Part shown: piece by piece, positions 1 through 7,524 of the stretch | How positions within the stretch are numbered: position 1 is the stretch's first letter | Layout of the letters: each line of letters begins with the position of its first letter | DNA from: Chara braunii | Taxonomy: Eukaryota; Streptophyta; Charophyceae; Charales; Characeae | Direction of reading: 5' to 3' | NCBI GenBank assembly: GCA_003427395.1 | Contig: BFEA01000953.1 | Coordinates: 271,178 to 300,405 of the forward strand | Length of the DNA: 29,228 nucleotides | The notes under the pieces: generated by a model | Seen by the model: only the letters and a program-made list of their open reading frames with translations | What the model was told of the DNA's origin: nothing | The model's database searches: none | Translations under genes and position numbers: made by a program

Positions 1-35
1 TGGGAAGCCGAACGCAGTGTTTCAGTACAATAGGC
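1..35. other. Chimeric 35-base copy of 8635-8669
   Basis: These 35 bases are identical to 8635-8669 and are followed immediately by a Tn5 mosaic-end adapter. They are best read as the far end of a circularised mate-pair fragment that was not trimmed before assembly. They are not genomic at this position. Confidence 0.93.
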
Positions 36-73
36 CTGTCTCTTATACACATCTAGATGTGTATAAGAGACAG
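36..73. other. Nextera mate-pair junction adapter (two inverted Tn5 mosaic ends)
   Basis: 36-54 reads CTGTCTCTTATACACATCT and 55-73 is its exact reverse complement, AGATGTGTATAAGAGACAG. Two 19-base Tn5 mosaic ends placed back to back are the Illumina Nextera mate-pair junction. This is vector or adapter sequence, not a natural transposon. Confidence 0.98.
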
Positions 74-94
74 CTCTAGAGTAGTCCTCGCCCC

Positions 95-188
95 CCCCCC
101 GCCTCTCTCTCTCTCTGGTAGGCCCCCCCCTCACTCTCTCTCTATTTCTTTCCGTCTCTCACACTCATAACAATAAATGGAACAAAAC

Positions 189-230
<42 letters not shown>
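95..230. repeat. Pyrimidine-rich (CT)n / poly-C microsatellite
   Basis: The stretch is almost all C and T on the + strand, with a run of C near 91-100 and long CT runs at 100-117 and 188-227. It mirrors the GA microsatellite at the other end of the window. No coding potential. Confidence 0.9.
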
Positions 231-240
231 GTGTTAGCTC

Positions 241-589
241 TTAGTCTCATTGATTTGACTACCTTAGGGCTGCGTTCCCCGCGCCCACGCGGTAGGCAAT
301 ATCATCATGGTGCCACCTAGTTGCGGGGCCAAGGACCCACTGGAAGTCCCAGTGTGCAGCCAAAGGGGACCGGTAGTCCCAGGGATCTGATGGCTGAGGA
401 CCTACCTAGAGTCCGAGGGACCTTTTGCCAAGGACCTATCGGCAGTCCCAAGGGCTTGGTTCGGCCCCCAGGTCCTATGCCCGGACCTAGCTAATGGAAT
501 TGGTGGTTCCACAGAGACCTGATGGTGACCCCCAAGGCTACAATCTCCTACCCCCTGGCTACGCCCCCGCGCCCCGCGCGGTCACAGTC
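241..589. other. Unassigned, quasi-repetitive AGTCC / GGACC stretch
   Basis: From about 330 to 480 short motifs such as 'aaggacc' and 'agtccca' recur irregularly, like an old, degraded tandem repeat. No gene or RNA is recognised. Short ORFs crossing this stretch have no identifiable domains. Confidence 0.4.
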
Positions 590-911
590 TCAGGGGGGGA
601 AAACGCACCCCTGACGGGCTGCAAACTTTTCCACTTTTCCACCCTGCCGCTGCTTTGCCACCGTTTCAACCAAAACCCCGCGTGCGGTCCCACGGGCAGT
701 TACCAGTCCCGCATTTTTCAAAGAAACTGCCACCAACCCCCAAAGTGTCATGCCTGCACCTGCCTGCATTTTTCGAAAGCCCCAATCAACGACCGGTATA
801 ACGAAGGACGACGAAAATGTCTTGGGGGGGAAATGTCTCAGGGGGGTAAAACGCACCCCTGACGGGCTGCGAACTCAGGGGCATAAAACGCAACCCTGAC
901 GGGCTGCGAAC
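590..911. repeat. Three hairpin-forming repeat units
   Basis: Units at 590-626, 838-874 and 875-911 share a core that starts with TCAGGGG, has a middle 'aaaacgca', ends with CCCTGA, and is followed by 'cgggctgcgaact'. The TCAGGGG/CCCCTGA arms are inverted complements, so each unit could fold as a hairpin; the third has slightly decayed arms. The second and third units are directly adjacent. The family is unknown; it may be the ends of a small foldback element. Confidence 0.6.
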
Positions 912-1307
912 TGGGGGTCGCCAATAGCCGTCTCCATTGATCGGGGTTTGAGCCCACAACCTGCAGCCGGTCCTTATCTCGCCAGTCTGGGCCGGGCCCA
1001 CCTGCTGGCGGTCCCTTCTCGCCACTCTGGGCGCCTGTGCGGTCTGAGGGCGAAAAGGGGGAACGAAAGGATGGCTCGGTGAAAAAAGGCACCAAGAATG
1101 AGGATCCCCTGGATCGTAGCATCCGTTGCCAGTACCGGTAGGGTTGGGAAAGTACAAGTGTGAGTATACCCTCCCTCGCCGTCCTCTCTTTCGAAGGCGG
1201 TCGCGGGTGATTGCCTGAGCGCAAGCCAGCCATCGCCAGTGCGGAAAAGTAGTGGAGGAATAGAACGTTTTTGCCTGTACCCAACGTGGAACTTCCCTCT
1301 CTCGAAA
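912..1307 (+). promoter_or_regulatory. Presumed promoter and 5' leader of the P2 gene
   Basis: This is the sequence directly upstream of the P2 start codon at 1308. No clear TATA box is seen and the transcription start cannot be placed. The A-rich bases just before the ATG (ctcgaaaATG) suit a plant-type start context. The assignment rests only on position. Long minus-strand ORFs here are antisense shadows. Confidence 0.35.
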
Positions 1308-1395
1308 ATGAAGTACGTCGCAGCATATTTGCTGGCCGTTCTCGGCGGCAAGGCCCACCCTACGGCGGATGACATCGCTGACATCCTGGAATCAG
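1308..1395 (+). CDS. RPP2: RPP2 exon 1
   Basis: Encodes residues 1-29 plus the first base of codon 30. The ATG at 1308-1310 gives the canonical MKYVAAYLL start of P2 proteins. An upstream extension to 1239 has no ATG and no similarity, so it is rejected. The donor is TCAG|GTATGC; splicing turns the split codon into Val, giving the expected 'LESVSAD' join. Confidence 0.95.
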
Positions 1396-4267
1396 GTATG
1401 CACTTAAATTTTCCGTTGGCGTGAACGGTTTGATTGCTGCTCGTCTTCTTCTCCTTGCGCTTGCGCGCGACATCTCTGTATCTTTTTTAGGGTTGTTAAG
1501 AATGGCGGTCGTGTGTACGAACTGATTGTTTTAATTGTCTCTTCGGTTGGGCCCGACGTGATCGGAGTAAGTAAACAAACCGGATTAATGCGTTTCTCAA
1601 TGTGTTATGCAATGTCAGGAAGAATGTGGCGACATTAGGGTTGAGGACATTAGTGTTGAGGTCGCTTGTTTGATTGTTTGCTTCGCTGCTTGTTGCCGAA
1701 CGTGCTTGTGACCGGAGTGATCGGGCGAGGCCGAGTGGCACGCTTCCCACTTGCAAAACTCTTCTGGAATGTGACGGTATGGGTATGGGTGGCATGGCAT
1801 AAAGGCGCAGGCTGACATCGTTTTCGTTATTCCTCCGATGTGCATGAGGGAGAAGGCTGCTTATAGCCCGGGCTAGTGGTCATGTGAATGACGGAAGGTA
1901 AGTCCGGTTTCTTGTGTTTTGATTTCAGGTATTCGTTTCTAGCAAGGAAGTGCATGAATCAATAACAAGGCGAGTGTGCTTGTCGTTCTGTGAATATTTT
2001 GCAGTGAGTGCAGATGTAGATCACAAGAGATTGGACAAGTTGATGAAAGAGGTAGAGGGCAAGGATGTCAACGAGTTGATCGCTGCAGGAAGGGAGAAAT
2101 TCTCGTCGGTCCCGTCTGGTGGCGGCGCAGTTGCCGTGAGTGCTGGCGGCGGTGGTGGAGGTGACGCAGCTAGCGGCGGCGTTGCCGCTGCGGAGCCGGA
2201 GAAGGAACCGGAGAAGGAAGAAGAGGAGGAAGAGGATGAGGTAAGAGAGTAACTCCCAAAGACCGTCCCTTGTTCTTCGTGTTTTCGAAATGGGCAAGTA
2301 CGGGTCTCGTATTGTGTGAACTGCCATTTGCACGTGGAATGTTAATCACGGCGAAAGTACAGTTACGATCTGTGATTCTTTTTGAATCTGGCGTCCATGT
2401 GGGAATAATTGTACGACGAATTGGCGGCAAAACGTGTCCGTCGACTCTCCCAAAGCAGTACACATGCAGTCATCTGCCTTATTTGCACTCCGCTCAACGT
2501 GTAGTGTGTGTGATGTAGAGCCCATGCCCAGACGCTGTTTGCTCTCTTCTTCTTTTTGCACTGCAGCAACGGCCGCGGTATATGGACATCTGCCTTATTT
2601 GCACTCCGCTCAACGTGTAGTGTGTGATGTAGAGCCCATGCCCAGACGCTGTTTGCTCTCTTCTTCTTTTTGCACTGCAGCAATGGCCGCGGTATATGGA
2701 AACCAACTCAGCGAGTGCCATCAGGATTCGTACGCCTGTTGGTAATCCGCGGCTCTTCTCTCTGCACTTCGCTCAACTCGTAGTCTGACGCAGATCGCAT
2801 GCCCAGGAGCTGTTTGCTCGCCGCCTTTCTTGTTGTACTGGAGCAACGGCGACGGTAAATACCAAAATCAACCCGGCAAATGCTACTCTGGAGAATAGCG
2901 TTCGGACACCCAGCGATGTGAGACACGGTTGATTGTGTTTTTGTTCGGGCTATTGTTGTTACCACTTCACAAGCATCCAATGGAATCGCTTGACCGCTAG
3001 ATGACATAGTACATTATTATGTATTGGGGTGTGAATCTGCATTCTCAAGAGTTCGATTTATGGTGTGGGTGAGTGATAGACTGCTTTGATTTTCGTCAGA
3101 GGTACCTTGAGGGCAGTCGTTTGGTGCCTCTTCTTAACGTATTAGTGTTTGGGCAGTCGATTCCTTAACCATTCAGGGTTAAGGATGATTGTCACTTTAG
3201 TGTAATCAGTTACTCTGTAGACTGTGGAGGGTTCAGCCTCCTGATGAGTCGGTGGAACTCCGATGAAACAGTTGTCACAGCTCGTCGTTTGCTGCCCTCT
3301 TCTCCCTCTCCGGCTACGGTTTACTGCCTGTGGAAAGGAGAGATGGTTAACGGGGGGCCAAATATTCGCCATTTTCGCTGGCAATTTCAGTGCGAATTTC
3401 ATCGAAATTTTTTAAAAACAAACGATATGAGACCGTAGTGCGAACGTTAAAAAAGGAAACAGGCCAAAAAAAAACGAAGAAAAACATAAGAACAGTATGA
3501 AACGCTAACACAAAGACACTGTCCGAGTCAAAATGAAGCGTCCAACGAAATGCCAACTTTCTCATTATTGATCCAAACATGTCAAAACTGCACACATGAC
3601 GTACCCTAAAGCACATATATATCACCCAAAAAGAAAAACAAGAAAGAAAGCGAAAAATCAGCACAATATGACAGTTGCAGTGCAATTCGGTGCAAAATTC
3701 GTCGATAATAACACCCCTGGTTAACCACGTGAACCATTCAGGGTTAAGGATGATTGTCACTTAAGTGTAATCAGTCACTCTGCAGACTGTTTTTGAAGAT
3801 TCAGTCTCCTGATGAGTCGGTTGAACTCCGATGAAACAGATGTCACAGCCCCTCGTTGTTGTCCTCTTCTCCTTCTCCGTCTACGGTCTACTGCCTGTGG
3901 AAATACGTGGAGGGGTCTCTGTGATGATGAGGTTTTGTATTCGTTCCTTCGTTTCTGCAATTATCTCTAAGAGTAGTTTTAACAGTCCTCAGGTTCACGT
4001 GTATGTGAGTTCGTACAGATACGGCGTTACTGAGGTTGAGGTTCAGGCTGCTTTTTCCGCTCGACAATCCCTAAATAGGGAAGGGCGAAGCTTATTAGTT
4101 TACAAGCGGCGCCCTGTTATCACGAATTCAAGATCCAAAGTGTTTTTTTTTTCCATCTCAACTGTTACGGATATATGTGATGTGTCGCGTGTGTACTGAG
4201 TTGTATCAATTGTGTTTCTTGTTTGTGTGCTTTGTTGCAGGATATGGGCTTCAGTCTCTTCGACTAA
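1308..4267 (+). CDS. RPP2: 60S acidic ribosomal protein P2 (three exons)
   Basis: Coding sequence is join(1308..1395, 2005..2240, 4241..4267), 351 nt including the stop, giving 116 residues, normal for eukaryotic P2. P2 forms the lateral stalk of the large ribosomal subunit with P1 and P0 and recruits translation GTPases. The N-terminal dimerisation domain is clear: [15 protein letters not shown], then [10 protein letters not shown]. It is followed by the conserved [18 protein letters not shown] segment, an SVPSGGG alanine/glycine hinge, an acidic Glu-rich tract and the family signature C-terminus DMGFSLFD. All splice sites are GT..AG: donors at 1396 (gtatgc) and 2241 (gtaaga), acceptors ending at 2004 (tttgcag) and 4240 (gttgcag). 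Intron 1 is phase 1 and intron 2 phase 0. Nothing in the coding sequence suggests decay, so the gene is probably functional. Confidence 0.96.
1396..2004 (+). other. RPP2 intron 1 (609 bp)
   Basis: Bounded by GTATGC and TTTTGCAG. It contains a short direct repeat, 'gacattagggttgagg' followed by 'gacattagtgttgagg', near 1630-1662. Nothing else is recognised. Confidence 0.88.
2005..2240 (+). CDS. RPP2: RPP2 exon 2
   Basis: Encodes the rest of the N-terminal domain, the glycine/alanine hinge and the acidic tail. The donor GAG|GTAAGAG at 2241 leaves phase 0. If intron 2 is not removed, translation adds only Val-Arg-Glu before the TAA at 2250-2252, giving a P2 without its C-terminal GTPase-binding motif. 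Confidence 0.95.
2471..2865 (+). repeat. 116-bp tandem repeat inside RPP2 intron 2
   Basis: Two near-identical units (2471-2586 and 2587-about 2700) begin 'catctgccttatttgcact' and end 'ccgcggtatatgga'. The first has an extra GT. A third, diverged unit lies at about 2752-2865, with matching 'tgcacttcgctcaact', 'catgcccagg' and 'gagcaacggcgacggtaaat'. Non-coding. Confidence 0.85.
3167..3336 (+). repeat. Direct repeat copy 1 with hammerhead core (retrozyme-like)
   Basis: About 170 bp, running from 'aaccattcagggttaagg' to 'tactgcctgtggaaa', repeated at 3732-3903 with roughly 85% identity by eye. Each copy has a hammerhead-like core near its middle. Outside the shared ends the two flanks differ, so the boundaries are fairly sharp. 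Copy 1 also shares its left flank, 'gggcagtc..ttcctt', with the partial copy at 5602-5668. Confidence 0.8.
3220..3273 (+). ncRNA. Hammerhead-ribozyme-like motif 1 (type III topology)
   Basis: The conserved CTGATGA (3241-3247) and GAAA (3265-3268) boxes flank stem II, GTCGG (3248-3252) with CCGAT (3260-3264), 5 bp and a 7-nt loop. Stem I is GAGG (3227-3230) with CCTC (3237-3240) and a 6-nt loop. Stem III is GACTGT (3220-3225) with ACAGTT (3268-3273), 6 bp including one G-U. All three helices sit exactly where a type III hammerhead needs them. Weak points: the cleavage triplet reads GTG rather than NUH, and the first stem II pair is G-U instead of G-C. This copy may therefore be inactive or slow. 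Confidence 0.7.
3345..3726. repeat. Segment between the hammerhead repeats, imperfect inverted ends
   Basis: The segment opens with GGTTAAC and closes with GTTAACC. The first ~70 bases and the reverse complement of the last ~70 resemble each other at roughly 60-65% by eye ('attttcgctggcaatttca' versus 'attttgcaccgaattgcac'). It could be the unique centre of a retrozyme or a separate foldback MITE nested between two ribozyme repeats. A/T-rich, no ORF of note. Confidence 0.45.
3732..3903 (+). repeat. Direct repeat copy 2 with hammerhead core (retrozyme-like)
   Basis: Second copy of the ~171-bp repeat, 565 bp downstream of the first. It keeps the 'aaccattcagggttaagg' start, the ribozyme core and the 'tactgcctgtggaaa' end. 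The order repeat - ~395 bp unique - repeat is that of a small non-autonomous LTR-type element. No convincing tRNA primer site or polypurine tract is visible. Confidence 0.8.
3785..3841 (+). ncRNA. Hammerhead-ribozyme-like motif 2 (type III topology)
   Basis: CTGATGA (3809-3815) and GAAA (3833-3836) flank stem II, GTCGG (3816-3820) with CCGAT (3828-3832) and a 7-nt loop. Stem III is CTGT (3787-3790) with ACAG (3836-3839), then one A-A mismatch and a further G-U. The cleavage triplet is GTT, an acceptable NUH. Stem I is weaker than in copy 1: three extra T's follow the site, then GA/TC and GA/TC pairs with a bulged A (3795-3808). The core bases are conserved between copies while the loops vary, as expected for an RNA fold. 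Confidence 0.62.
4241..4267 (+). CDS. RPP2: RPP2 exon 3 (27-nt coding part)
   Basis: Follows the acceptor TTTGTTGCAG and encodes only DMGFSLFD and TAA. This octapeptide is the conserved end of P1/P2 proteins and binds elongation factors. Finding it in phase 2 kb downstream of exon 2 is strong evidence for the gene model. The 3' UTR follows. Confidence 0.95.
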   Translation, partial: DMGFSLFD

Positions 4268-4500
4268 GGTGGAAGGGTTTTGTTACTTCCGTTTTCTGAA
4301 GCCTGCACATTAATAGACTTGTTGATTATCTGCTAATTAATACTGTCCTTTCTGAGAAAGAGTCCTTCCTGCGAAAGAGTCGAAGACTTGTTGAAGGCAA
4401 ACAGATGATGAGGTCTTTACCTGCACAGTTGTGCAGGCACAGATGATGCGGTCTTTACCTGCACAACTTTGCCTCCCTGCGATGTAAGGATGAGGGTATC
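4268..4500 (+). other. Probable RPP2 3' UTR with short direct repeats
   Basis: Follows the RPP2 stop. 'cagatgatg(a/c)ggtctttacctgcacaa' occurs twice (about 4401-4433 and 4440-4465) and 'ctg(a/c)gaaagagtc' twice (4352-4381). No canonical AATAAA is obvious, so the end of the transcript cannot be placed. Confidence 0.5.
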
Positions 4501-4999
4501 TAATATTAGTAGAATCGTACGAGGGGACAGAATCTGCAATTAGGGTTTGAGCTTCCAGCTGTGTGGAATCAGTCTGTGGTTATCGTCTTCTCCGGCGGGG
4601 TGAAAATTCGAGGGCATAGTGCAGAGGAGAGAGGAAGCATGTTAGGTCGAGAGGCCTCGATAACGGATGGAGAAAGACCGGTCTGCCTCCTGTGGACAGA
4701 AGGCGTGGGATTAATATTTTGTGCTATGCATGTAGTAACAGAGGGTTCCATTTCTCCTTGTTTTTGAGAAAACATCCTGAATGAGATGTGATGATTTGAG
4801 TTTCCCGCACGTGTAAAAGATTTGCAATGTCTCTTTTTTTTTTTTTTTTTTTTTTGGAATACCTCTTTTTTCAATGTCCTGTGTGTTCGATTTTTTTTTT
4901 GAGGCCTCGAATGAAGAGCACTCTAGCAGCAGTCAAGGATGGATGCCTTTTAAATTCTTCTGGGACTATTACCGTCTCACAACGCCCGTACGATCTCTG
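4501..4999. other. Unassigned; poly-T tract
   Basis: No gene recognised. A run of about 24 T's lies at 4832-4855 and a shorter one near 4891-4900. The T runs could be the antisense tail of an old retroinsert, but no body was identified. Confidence 0.4.
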
Positions 5000-5023
5000 G
5001 CGATCCCGGACGTCCGGGATCGC
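5000..5023. repeat. Perfect 24-bp palindrome
   Basis: GCGATCCCGGAC (5000-5011) is followed directly by its exact reverse complement GTCCGGGATCGC (5012-5023), with no spacer. It stands alone in non-coding sequence. It could be a dimer-binding site or a chance relic; the sequence gives no further clue. Confidence 0.85.
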
Positions 5024-5134
5024 TTGTGCGCCCAGGTACGTTCCGACCAGCCCACTTTTGTTTCAGGAGAGCGCCGAGATACGCAGGGGTGTTTCCGAGA
5101 GGGGCACTAAAGTCTGCCATTTTTCGAGTTCTGG

Positions 5135-5251
5135 AAGTTTTGTTTATGACAGAGGCTGCGTTCCTTCCTCCCTCACGTGCTGCGTTAATTCCTGTAAGTT
5201 TTGTATTGGTAGAGGGTGCATTCCTCCCTCACGTGCTGCGCGTTAATTCTG
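5135..5251. repeat. ~60-bp tandem duplication
   Basis: Two diverged units share 'aagttttgt', 'agagg(c/g)tgc', 'ttcctccctcacgtgctgcg' and 'gttaattc'. The first is at about 5135-5194 and the second at 5195-5251. The second has an extra CG. Non-coding. Confidence 0.7.
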
Positions 5252-5460
5252 TCTCCCTGGGGCCTCGAGTTGGTCGTTTGCCTGCTTAGCTGCCTGAATT
5301 GCGTTTGGACCTGATCTGTTGCCCGACGGGGCTGTTTTACACACCACACCCTGGTTGGGTGCGCGTGTGTGACTGGGTACATCGGGTCGCGGGGAAAAAC
5401 GAGTACCTGTGCTGGGGTTGGGTTTAGTAGTCGTGGGTTTAACTTTCACCCCAGTCCACT

Positions 5461-5516
5461 TAGCCGTTTGGTTGAGTGTTTACCTCTTAACGTGGAGGTC
5501 GCGTGTTCGATCCTTG
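5461..5516 (+). repeat. tRNA-like Pol III promoter (SINE head)
   Basis: TAGCCGTTTGGTTGAGTG (5461-5478) resembles a box A, and GTGTTCGATCCTT (5503-5515) resembles a box B (GGTTCGANTCC), at tRNA-like spacing. Between them ACCTC/GAGGT (5482-5486, 5495-5499) forms an anticodon-like stem, but the loop is 8 nt instead of 7. No acceptor stem or clean T stem forms. It is therefore a tRNA-derived SINE or a decayed tRNA rather than a working tRNA. The body would extend downstream toward about 5600. Confidence 0.5.
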
Positions 5517-5601
5517 GATCGGTGCGGACGGACAGATTTCAGTCTGGAGTGAGAATGCGATTCTTGTTATCGTCTTTCTATCGTGGAAGTTGGTTTCAAC
5601 G

Positions 5602-5668
5602 TTAAGTGACAATCATCCTTAATAGACTGTTTGGGCAGTCTATTCCTTAACCATTCAGGCCTTAACGT
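5602..5668. repeat. Partial third copy of the intron-2 dispersed repeat
   Basis: 'aagtgacaatcatccttaa' is the reverse complement of a piece of the hammerhead repeats (3178-3197). It is followed by 'gtttgggcagtc.attcct' and 'ttaaccattcagg' in direct orientation, matching 3148-3179. TAGACTG/CAGTCTA inside it forms a small hairpin. No hammerhead core is present here. Confidence 0.7.
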
Positions 5669-5689
5669 ACGTTCGTCGAGAGGACGCGG

Positions 5690-6545
5690 GATAAAGAGGG
5701 TAGTCGATGGTTGACGAAAAAGGGTATGGAAAGAGGATGGTGGTGATTAACAGTGGAGGACGAGGGTCGGAAAAAAGGAAATTTTAACGGACAAGACAGG
5801 AGAATGAGAGAAGGAGAAATAAGGGCGACATGCCGGCGTAGGGTGTGGCAATCGACAGTGGGTGCATCTAATAAAGTGTAGATTTGAGCGCAGACGGGCT
5901 TCTTCGTGATGATTCCAGGAAAGGGCGGCCTAGGCGGAGAGGGAAACAGTGACAAAAGGATTGAGCGGAAGATGAGAAGTAGCGAAAGAGGGAATGAGCG
6001 GCGGGAGAGGGAAAGAGGAGTTAGCGGACGAAGAGGGCAAGAGCGGAGGTTATTGAGCGTAAGAGGGGCCGAACGGATGTAGATAGTGAGAGCGGTCGAC
6101 GTATAGAGCGGAAGAGGGGATATGTGCGATCGAACAGGGACGAGGGAAAGAGCGGAAGAGGGAAAGCGCAGCGAATTTAAGAGGGTGGAAGAGGGAAAGA
6201 GGATTGAGCGGAAGATGAGTTTAAGTAGCGAAAGAGGGAATGAGCGGCGGAAGAGGGAAAGAGAGGAGTTAGCGGACGAAGAGGGCAAAAGCGGAGGTTA
6301 TTGAGCGTAAGAGGGGCCGAACGGATTTAGATGATGAGAGCGGTCGAGGTAGACCGGAAGAGGGGGGATATGTGCGAACGAACAGGGACGAGGAAAAGAG
6401 CGGAAGAGGGAAAGTGCAGCAAATTTAAGAGGGTGGAAGAGGGAAAGAGCGGAAGAGGGGTAGACCAGAAGAGGGAAAGGGAAGGAAAAGAGGGGAAGGC
6501 CAGAAGAGGGAAAGGGGGGGAAAAGAGGGGATAGACACTGACGGC
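5690..6545 (+). repeat. Purine-strand minisatellite with 243-bp tandem duplication
   Basis: About 850 bp in which the + strand is nearly all A and G, built from short units such as 'gagcggaagaggga'. At a larger scale a 243-bp block (5957-6199) recurs at 6200-about 6440, with shared landmarks 'aggattgagcggaagatgag', 'ttattgagcgtaagaggggc' and 'cgaacagggacga'. The long minus-strand Ser/Leu/Pro-rich frame across it is a composition artefact. Confidence 0.85.
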
Positions 6546-7524
6546 CGGAAGTGGTTGAAGATGAGTTGTTCATCTTCTTGGTACGAGTGTTGTCGTATCG
6601 TCTTGGGACGGCAGAAGGGACGGAGGAAGATGAGGCATTGGCAAGGCAGAGGAAGTAGGATTAAAGGAATAACAGGGGGTATGAGGAAAAATGAGAAGCA
6701 GGATTTGTAAGATTGAACGCTATGCCTTCATGGTCTAAAGTAATTGAGTACACCATGCACGGACTTCCCGGTTATGTTTGTTTGACTTCTACTGCATGTG
6801 GAGAGAGAGAGAGAGAGGTGATTGTTCTTTCGAGTAGCACTGTGCAACCAGATTTATCTGGACCCCAAATCTTGAGTACAAAACGAACCAAGTCATGATT
6901 GTATTTCCATTGCCTTCAAAACTCTCTGAAACCTGTCGGATCTTTTTGGCAACCTGTCACCGTGGCCGGCGCTGGGTTTCTATTCGGAATCGTGTGCGCG
7001 TGCGAGAGAGAGAGAGAGAGCGACGTTTATGTTGTTGCGCGTCATGACTTGCAGCGTTCGCACATGACGGGTGACCTGAACGCGATTGGATTTGTTGAGG
7101 AGTCTTTTCTGTCTGTCCCTTGGGCGCCTCCGCGCATGAGGGGTGGACCTGAACGCGGTAGGATTTTTAAGAACTATCTTTCTTCGCGTTGCCCATCACA
7201 ATGGCGTTTCTTCCGACCCCCGTCGAATGAATATAAGGGTTTAACCCAATTAGTGTTTACGCGTGGAAATCTAGATTCCATACGATGGAGAGGAGTAATG
7301 GATGGATATGGTTTCAGTAGAGGCCGATCCATGTTTCCTGAGCGGAGGTTGGCGAGGGTATGTGAGCGCATATGATGTGCATATGGGAAGATTTGCAAGA
7401 TAAGTCTATGAGGCTCGTTCCTCGTCGATGTAATTTGACATGTAGTTCTGGCGAGGCGGTTTTGCTCTTGTCCAGGGGGTGTTGATGGTTTGCTACTTCG
7501 TCATTTTTCACAAAGGTCTAGATC
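6546..7524. other. Unassigned with short GA microsatellites
   Basis: GA runs at about 6801-6818 and 7004-7020. A loose direct repeat, 'gacgggtgacctgaacgcg(a/g)t.ggattt' versus 'gaggggtggacctgaacgcgg.aggattt', occurs near 7067-7092 and 7138-7166. No gene recognised. Confidence 0.4.

Noticed and set aside
36-73. Natural Tn5 or IS50 insertion
   Set aside because: Only the two 19-base mosaic ends are present, directly abutting, with no transposase, which is the mate-pair adapter design.
786-1358. 190-codon minus-strand ORF across the RPP2 upstream region
   Set aside because: It overlaps exon 1 of RPP2 antisense, has no recognisable domain, and two other long frames cover the same bases. It is a composition effect.
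5662-6288. 208-codon minus-strand Ser/Leu/Pro-rich ORF
   Set aside because: It is the translation of the pyrimidine strand of a purine-rich minisatellite, with repeated SLFRRSFPLS-type peptides and no domain.
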